Part shown: positions 15,514-20,095 of the stretch, one piece after another | Layout of the letters: each line of letters begins with the position of its first letter | Numbering within the stretch: position 1 is the first letter of the stretch | Source: Desulfobacterales bacterium | Lineage (GTDB): Bacteria; Desulfobacterota; Desulfobacteria; Desulfobacterales; Desulfosalsimonadaceae | Direction: 5' to 3' | Assembly (NCBI GenBank): GCA_018399455.1 | Contig: JAGYOT010000001.1 | Location: forward strand, 1-20,095 | DNA: 20,095 bases | Program-made: the position numbers and the translations under genes | Notes under the pieces: generated by a model | Seen by the model: only the letters and a program-made list of their open reading frames with translations | Databases searched by the model: none | Told to the model about the DNA's origin: nothing

Positions 15514-17253
15514 ATGATCGGCCAACGTTTAGCTGAAATACTGCACAAGGAATACGACGTTCCCGCGGAATCCATTGAGGAACTGCAAGCCGAGCCGGGC
15601 ACGGATACGACGGAGCTGTTGATCAGAAAACAGATTGTCTCTGAGTCCCAGCTTCTGGAGGCCTACGGCAAGCTTTATGATATTCCGTTCATTCCCGGTC
15701 TGCCGGTGGATGAATTCAATATGGAGTTTGCCCGAAAGGTTTCCATCCAGTTTTTAAAAAAGTATATTATGATCCCCCTTGAATGCCAGCACCCGATCAC
15801 CGGGGTAGTCTGCTCCGAGACCGGCACGGAAAGCTCCGCCCAAAGTCAGACGACGGTGATCGCAATCAATGATCCGACCTCTTTTCAGCCCCTCGACGAC
15901 CTGGTCAGGCTACTGGAACTGGACCATTATCAGCTGGTACTGACAAAAAAGGATGTGATCCTGTCGCTGATCAACATGGCCTATGACAGCAGCCGGGATA
16001 CGGCCCAGCAACTGGTGGCTGACATGGAGGAGAACGGGGCTGAGATCATTAGTGAGATCGAAGAAACGGCGGATCTTCTGGATGACACCTCAGATGCCCC
16101 GATTATCAAGCTGGTCAATCATATCATTTCCCAGTCAGTAAAAATGGGGGCCAGCGATATTCATATCGAGCCTTATCAGAACATTTTCAAGATTCGCTAC
16201 CGGATCGACGGGGTCCTCTATGACTTTCTCTCCCCCCCCAAATGGATGCAGGCTGCACTGATTTCAAGGATCAAGGTCATGTCCAAGATGAATATCGCGG
16301 AAAAACGGCTCCCCCAGGACGGCCGGTTTGAGGTTAAGATAGGAGATCAGGACATTGACATTCGGGTCTCCACCATCCCCATTACCCATGGCGAGCGTAT
16401 CGTTCTGCGACTGCTCAACAAGTCCGGTTCATTGCTTGAACTCCCGGAGCTCGGGCTTTCCAAGGAGAAACTGGATCAGGTCCGGAACATGATCCGCTTC
16501 TCCCACGGGATCATTCTGGTCACCGGCCCGACGGGGAGCGGGAAATCAACCACTTTATACGCGGTTCTATCGCGGATTAACTCTCAGGATATTAACATTA
16601 TCACCATTGAGGATCCGGTTGAGTACCAGTTGAAGGGCGTCGGTCAGATCCAGGTCAATCCGAAAATCGGTCTGACCTTTGCCCGCGGTCTTCGCTCCAT
16701 TGTCCGGCAGGACCCTGATGTGATTCTGATCGGTGAGATGCGGGACCTGGAGACTGCGGAGATAGGCGTTCAATCCGCGCTCACCGGTCATTTGGTCTTC
16801 TCCACGCTGCACACGAACGATTCTGCCAGTGCCATTACCCGGCTGGTTGACATCGGGGTGGAACCTTTTCTGATCTCCTCCTCCTTGATTGCTGTCATTG
16901 CCCAGCGTTTGGTAAGGGTGCTCTGCAAAGAATGCAAAGAGCCGTATAGGCCTGATGAAGCCACTATCCAGCAACTGGAACTCACGCCGGAGCAGGCCCG
17001 GGGGCTGGTTCTTTACCGGGCAGGGGGTTGTTCCAAATGTTTTAACAGCGGCTACAAAGGCCGGGTGGGCATTTATGAGATTATGGAAATGAAACCGGAT
17101 CTGCAGAGCCTGATACTAAAAACCCATGATGCCCATCAGGTCAAGAACGAATCTTTGCGGCAGGGGATGACAACGCTTTATCAGGACGGGATCGATAAAG
17201 TCCTTCAGGGCGTTACCACCATTGAGGAAGTCCTGCGTGTCACCCAGAGCTGA
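15514..17253 (+). CDS. gspE: Type II secretion system ATPase GspE
   Basis: GspE is the cytoplasmic hexameric ATPase that powers pseudopilus assembly. Residues 1-150 form an MshEN-type N-terminal region. The ATPase core has the Asp box IITIEDPVE (362-370), Walker A GPTGSGKST (338-346), Walker B VILIGEMRD with Glu408, and the His box TLHTND (431-436). A zinc-binding pair, CKEC (471-474) and CSKC (506-509), lies in the C-terminal domain, as in GspE and PilB. The N-terminal domain carries an insertion at about 91-114 with two cysteines (Cys91 and Cys100), not usual for the family. AAAGG is just before the ATG. gspF would normally follow, but an Fe-S scaffold gene comes next. Confidence 0.95.
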   Translation: MIGQRLAEILHKEYDVPAESIEELQAEPGTDTTELLIRKQIVSESQLLEAYGKLYDIPFIPGLPVDEFNMEFARKVSIQFLKKYIMIPLECQHPITGVVCSETGTESSAQSQTTVIAINDPTSFQPLDDLVRLLELDHYQLVLTKKDVILSLINMAYDSSRDTAQQLVADMEENGAEIISEIEETADLLDDTSDAPIIKLVNHIISQSVKMGASDIHIEPYQNIFKIRYRIDGVLYDFLSPPKWMQAALISRIKVMSKMNIAEKRLPQDGRFEVKIGDQDIDIRVSTIPITHGERIVLRLLNKSGSLLELPELGLSKEKLDQVRNMIRFSHGIILVTGPTGSGKSTTLYAVLSRINSQDINIITIEDPVEYQLKGVGQIQVNPKIGLTFARGLRSIVRQDPDVILIGEMRDLETAEIGVQSALTGHLVFSTLHTNDSASAITRLVDIGVEPFLISSSLIAVIAQRLVRVLCKECKEPYRPDEATIQQLELTPEQARGLVLYRAGGCSKCFNSGYKGRVGIYEIMEMKPDLQSLILKTHDAHQVKNESLRQGMTTLYQDGIDKVLQGVTTIEEVLRVTQS

Positions 17254-17257
17254 TTCG

Positions 17258-17315
17258 TTTTCCGATATTTAAAGTAGACAGGATCGGAAAAAGGATTTAT
17301 TTTTATTTTTTATTT
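17258..17315 (+). terminator. Candidate terminator after gspE
   Basis: TTTTCCGAT (17258-17266) and ATCGGAAAA (17283-17291) are exact 9-bp inverted repeats around a 16-nt loop, starting five bases after the gspE stop. A T-rich tract (17297-17315) follows, separated by about five bases. The stem is weak (four G-C pairs), but its position at the end of the T2SS locus is fitting. Confidence 0.4.
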
Positions 17316-17382
17316 GACGATAACCTGATCTGATTGCTTAGCGCAGGCAGATATTTTCATTTGGAAAGAACACCCAGCATCG

Positions 17383-17775
17383 ATGAGTGAAGAAAATTTT
17401 AATTTTTGGCAGGCGCATTCCTTACGGTATCTGGAGATGGCCTTTCGATACGACAATCAGGGCCGGCTGGCGCATCCGGACGGCTACGGCAGTCGGACGG
17501 GCGACTGCGGGGATACCGTTGAAATGTACTTGAGTGCCGCCGGCAACAGAATTGATTCCATACTCTATCAGGTGGATGGCTGTATCAATACCAACGCCTG
17601 TGCCAATACGGTTATCCGTATGGCTGAGGATATGAATGTGGATGAAGCATGGGCGATTACCCCGGAGATGGTCGTTGAGTATCTGGAGACCCTGCCGGAA
17701 AACCACCACCATTGTGCGGAGCTTGCCGTAGGCGCTCTTTATCAGGCGCTGGCGGATTTCAATAAAAAGCGATAA
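17383..17775 (+). CDS. NifU/IscU-type iron-sulfur cluster assembly scaffold
   Basis: This 130-aa protein has the N-terminal NifU (IscU) fold, which assembles Fe-S clusters from sulfide delivered by a cysteine desulfurase and passes them to apoproteins. The three ligand cysteines are recognisable: Cys42 with the conserved Asp44 (DCGD), Cys67 (VDGC) and Cys111 (HHHC). An extra Cys73 sits where IscU normally has GCGSAIASS-like residues, and three histidines precede Cys111. No iscS, hscA or fdx gene lies in the window, so it is an orphan member; such stand-alone scaffolds are common in anaerobes. It begins 129 bp after gspE, beyond a likely terminator. TTGACG at 17314 is a possible -35 but lacks a good -10. 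The Shine-Dalgarno sequence is weak. Confidence 0.85.
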   Translation: MSEENFNFWQAHSLRYLEMAFRYDNQGRLAHPDGYGSRTGDCGDTVEMYLSAAGNRIDSILYQVDGCINTNACANTVIRMAEDMNVDEAWAITPEMVVEYLETLPENHHHCAELAVGALYQALADFNKKR

Positions 17776-17908
17776 CGATAGAGGGGGCTTTGCGGCGAAA
17801 CACCTATATTGATTTATTTTTACGAACCAATACGTCTGTTTCGGATAAATTTTTTATGCAGCAAAGAAAAACATTGTTTATCAATCAAAACTATGATAAA
17901 AATTTTAA

Positions 17909-17922
17909 AAATCAGGTGATTT
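17909..17922. promoter_or_regulatory. Palindrome upstream of the TetR gene, possible operator
   Basis: AAATCA and TGATTT are exact 6-bp inverted repeats around GG in the A+T-rich 244-bp gap between the scaffold and TetR genes. TTGTTT (17875-17880) with TAAAAA 17 bp downstream is a weak promoter candidate directly before it. TetR-type repressors often bind such sites at their own promoters. Nothing else was recognised in this gap. Confidence 0.3.
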
Positions 17923-18019
17923 CTGTTATTATTAAAAATTTAACATATATCAGTTTGATGCATTTGTAAAAACCGAGTGAGTTGCGTTTTGCTTAAATCC
18001 GTCTGGAGGTAAAATTATA

Positions 18020-18637
18020 ATGGCATCGGATAAATCAACATTTAAACAATTGCGTGAGGATGAACGAGAAGTACGCAAACAGCTCATCATCAGGGCCGCC
18101 ATGGAACTGTTTGAGGAAAAATCATTCCACGATATCGGTATGCGCGATATTGCCGTTAAGGCAGGTGTTTCTGCCGCCTCCATCTACCGCTACTTCCCCA
18201 GCCGGGATGATTTGTTTGTTGAAGCCCTGTTGCAGGACATCAATAATATCGAGCGACGGCTTTACAAACGGGTTGAAGAAGGAGAGAATATCGAGGGCCT
18301 TGCCATTGCTGTCGTGGATTACCTGATCGATAATGAGGCCACATTTCAGATGATGTGCCATTTTATGATCCGGGGGGAATTAAATCCTCAAGCCCTGAAA
18401 AAATTCAACGGTGTTCAGCGATATTTTATCAAAATGTTTGACAATGTCCTCAGGCAGACTGAAGGCGCGGAGAACCTGCGCTTGAACACTCAGGCATTCT
18501 TTGCCTCACTTGCCGGTGTGGTGCTGACATATCGGAATTTCCCCGGTCATACGGCCGAGGAAAAACGCCGGGCCATGCATAAACTGGCATTGCTGATCAT
18601 GCATCAGAGCGCTATTGATGTTTTGGAGAAAGACTGA
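18020..18637 (+). CDS. TetR/AcrR family transcriptional regulator
   Basis: This 205-aa protein has the TetR architecture. The N-terminal DNA-binding domain (about 16-65) contains IIRAAMELFEEKSFHDIGMRDIA and the recognition region AGVSAASIYRYFPSRDDLF (48-66). An all-helical C-terminal ligand and dimerisation domain follows. The ligand cannot be predicted. A strong GGAGGT (18005-18010) nine bases before the ATG fixes the start. The upstream gap has a small palindrome that could be an autoregulatory site. It converges on the RNase Z-like gene with no gap: the two stop codons abut at 18637/18638. Its regulatory target is not evident from the neighbours. Confidence 0.92.
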   Translation: MASDKSTFKQLREDEREVRKQLIIRAAMELFEEKSFHDIGMRDIAVKAGVSAASIYRYFPSRDDLFVEALLQDINNIERRLYKRVEEGENIEGLAIAVVDYLIDNEATFQMMCHFMIRGELNPQALKKFNGVQRYFIKMFDNVLRQTEGAENLRLNTQAFFASLAGVVLTYRNFPGHTAEEKRRAMHKLALLIMHQSAIDVLEKD

Positions 18638-19672
18638 TTAACAAAGGACGCCTTTGCTTTTCAGGGCCTTTTCATAGGCTTCCCGGGCTTCCTCGTAAAA
18701 GGCGGCTTCTGTCTGCTCATATCGTGGAGAAAAATGAAACAGGGTAAATCGTCCTGCATTGACAAGGCCGGCAATATGGCCTGCCTGTCTGGCGGTTAAA
18801 TGTTTTTTTTCTGTTGCATGGTTCCGATCAGCATCCAGAAAGGGCGCCTCTATAAAAAGATGGTCTGAATCCCCGGCCAGGCGCAGGATTTTTTCAATAT
18901 TTGTCCGCGTATAAGCGACATCTGCAATATAGCTGATTTTCTGTCCCCTGGTGATGACAGCCAGTTGTTCGGCCAGGTCCCCGAAACGAAAAGTTTTTTT
19001 ACCGGATTTCATTTGCGGGGATGGTACCGAAATAACGGCATCCGGATCGCGGCCTTCATAAATGGACTGCTTGAATTGCTGGAGCCATGGGCCGGCGGTA
19101 ATACCCAGGCCGATCAGCATATCCTTACGAATGTTGATGCGATAATTTTCTTTTAGCGAGAATCCAAGGCAGGGCAGCCCATGATCCAGAATGACGGCAT
19201 TGACCCGGTGGCTGGCCTCCTGATGCAGGATCACAGGTGAAGCGGTGTTTTGTCTTGTGTCCTCGGAAACGGCCCGGAATTGGAGATGGCAGGCGAGGCT
19301 GCGTTGAACCACGTACATATCGGTAACTTCGGTTACTTTTAGGACCAGGGCGTTGCTGTAATTGCCGACCAGATTCCAGGTATATCCGGACAGCTTTCCT
19401 TCCACGTTGGCGATAAACCCTTCCGGCCCAAAAAAATGAAGGATTTTATCCCGCCCCAGGACAACCCGAAGCAAATTGTCAAACCCGATAAAATGATCCA
19501 TATGGGTATGGCTGACAAAGACATGAGTGATTTTCAATAAATTTCGGGGTGATAATCTGCTTATTGTGCCAATATCAAACAGGTAGGCTTGGCGGTGATA
19601 GGAGAACGGAACAAATACAGCGGGATCGCCTGAACTCTCATTGACCAGCGTCGGCAGAACAAGCGGAGGCAT
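18638..19672 (-). CDS. Metallo-beta-lactamase-fold protein, ribonuclease Z-like
   Basis: The 344-aa protein belongs to the tRNase Z-like branch of the metallo-beta-lactamase superfamily. Metal-binding motifs are visible: HTHMDH (55-60), a DH pair at 163-164 (LDHGLPCLGFS), Asp251 (YIADVAYT), EAPF with His285 and HLTARQAG (His291), and the terminal His313 in HFSPRY. The last set is typical of RNase Z, which trims the 3' ends of tRNA precursors. The N-terminus is short and lacks the FLGTG strand motif seen in bacterial RNase Z, so another phosphodiesterase or hydrolase function is possible. It begins five bases after the stop of the upstream gene (19678-window end) without a good Shine-Dalgarno sequence, suggesting coupled translation. 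Confidence 0.85.
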   Translation of the reverse strand: MPPLVLPTLVNESSGDPAVFVPFSYHRQAYLFDIGTISRLSPRNLLKITHVFVSHTHMDHFIGFDNLLRVVLGRDKILHFFGPEGFIANVEGKLSGYTWNLVGNYSNALVLKVTEVTDMYVVQRSLACHLQFRAVSEDTRQNTASPVILHQEASHRVNAVILDHGLPCLGFSLKENYRINIRKDMLIGLGITAGPWLQQFKQSIYEGRDPDAVISVPSPQMKSGKKTFRFGDLAEQLAVITRGQKISYIADVAYTRTNIEKILRLAGDSDHLFIEAPFLDADRNHATEKKHLTARQAGHIAGLVNAGRFTLFHFSPRYEQTEAAFYEEAREAYEKALKSKGVLC

Positions 19673-19677
19673 CTGGC

Positions 19678-20095
19678 CTATTCGAGATGCCTGCTCACCT
19701 GCCGATGGATACAGGTATAGATTTCCTCGTCTGAGCCGTAGATATCCACCACATCCTTGTGCCTGATCAACTGCTCGATGACGAAAGCGGTTACGTAAAG
19801 ACTGACAACGTGGGGATTTGAGACGATATGGCGAAACGGGGAAATCTGATAGTCAATATCAAAATCATCGGCATGAACCAGTTTTTCCAGACAGTAGGCA
19901 AGCTGCTCCTGTAGTGTGTTTTTGTTACTGGTCTCCACTAGATCGCTCTCAACAAGCTTCATTGCAAGCGCGTTGCTCAGTGCATCCACCCGCTCGCCGG
20001 CCAGATTGATGGCACGACGTCGCTCGTACTCCTTTGAAGACTCGATTTTCGAAATCAGTTTTGATTCTCCGCGATTGCTGGGTCGAAATCGCTTT
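19678..20095 (-). CDS. Hypothetical protein, 5' end not defined within window
   Basis: I do not recognise this protein. The frame is open to the window edge: the GTG at 19989 would give 103 aa, but upstream codons continue as a charged stretch (including ESSKEYERRRAINLAGER), so the real start is probably at or beyond the edge. The visible 138 residues look soluble and helical, with a basic N-terminal part and an acidic middle (LVHADDFDID), ending YTCIHRQVSRHLE. No signal peptide, membrane segment or catalytic motif is visible. The five-base gap to the RNase Z-like gene suggests a shared operon. Confidence 0.65.
   Translation of the reverse strand, partial: KRFRPSNRGESKLISKIESSKEYERRRAINLAGERVDALSNALAMKLVESDLVETSNKNTLQEQLAYCLEKLVHADDFDIDYQISPFRHIVSNPHVVSLYVTAFVIEQLIRHKDVVDIYGSDEEIYTCIHRQVSRHLE

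Noticed and set aside
17254..17382. Remnant of gspF between gspE and the scaffold gene
   Set aside because: All three forward frames are short and A+T-rich with no GspF/PilC motif. The gap is only 129 bp and holds a terminator-like repeat.

Overview
The window (about 50% G+C by eye) looks like a chromosomal segment of an anaerobic deltaproteobacterium, most likely a Desulfobacterota sulfate reducer. This is inferred from three things: a giant BcrAD/BadFG-type CoA-dehydratase activase, a type II secretion system (T2SS) cluster that carries gspN, and a Ser/Thr kinase fused to an Lcl_C/DUF1566 domain. No rRNA, tRNA, insertion sequence or CRISPR array was seen.

Layout. 1-2156 (+): the C-terminal half of a large acyl-CoA dehydratase activase-related protein, cut by the window edge. 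2261-3613 (-): a free-standing polyketide-synthase-type malonyl acyltransferase. 3764-5116 (+): the kinase-Lcl_C fusion, divergent from the acyltransferase across an A+T-rich 150-bp gap that holds a perfect 17-bp palindrome. 5089-5898 (-): an alpha/beta hydrolase whose 3' end overlaps the kinase 3' end. 6085-17253 (+): a compact T2SS locus in the order gspG-H-I-J-K-L-M-N-C-D-E, with a strong sigma70-like promoter candidate between gspK and gspL. 17383-17775 (+): a NifU/IscU-type Fe-S scaffold. 18020-18637 (+): a TetR-family regulator. 18638-19672 (-): an RNase Z-like metallo-beta-lactamase-fold protein. 19678-window end (-): an unrecognised, probably co-transcribed protein, incomplete in this window.

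How the parts work together. GspG is the major pseudopilin, and GspH, I, J and K form the pseudopilus tip. GspL and GspM form the inner-membrane platform with the ATPase GspE. GspC links the platform to the outer-membrane secretin GspD. GspN is an accessory protein. Pseudopilin genes H to K overlap or nearly overlap, which suggests translational coupling. The platform protein GspF and the prepilin peptidase GspO are both missing from the window, although both are needed for a working system. The order is a circular permutation of the usual C-D-E-F-G-H-I-J-K-L-M-N order, broken exactly where gspF should be.

The main points to follow up are the missing gspF, the kinase-Lcl_C fusion, the orphan acyltransferase with a remnant of the ketosynthase-to-acyltransferase linker, a cysteine-containing insertion in the N-terminal domain of GspE, and two palindromic operator candidates. 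I found no clearly new multi-gene system.
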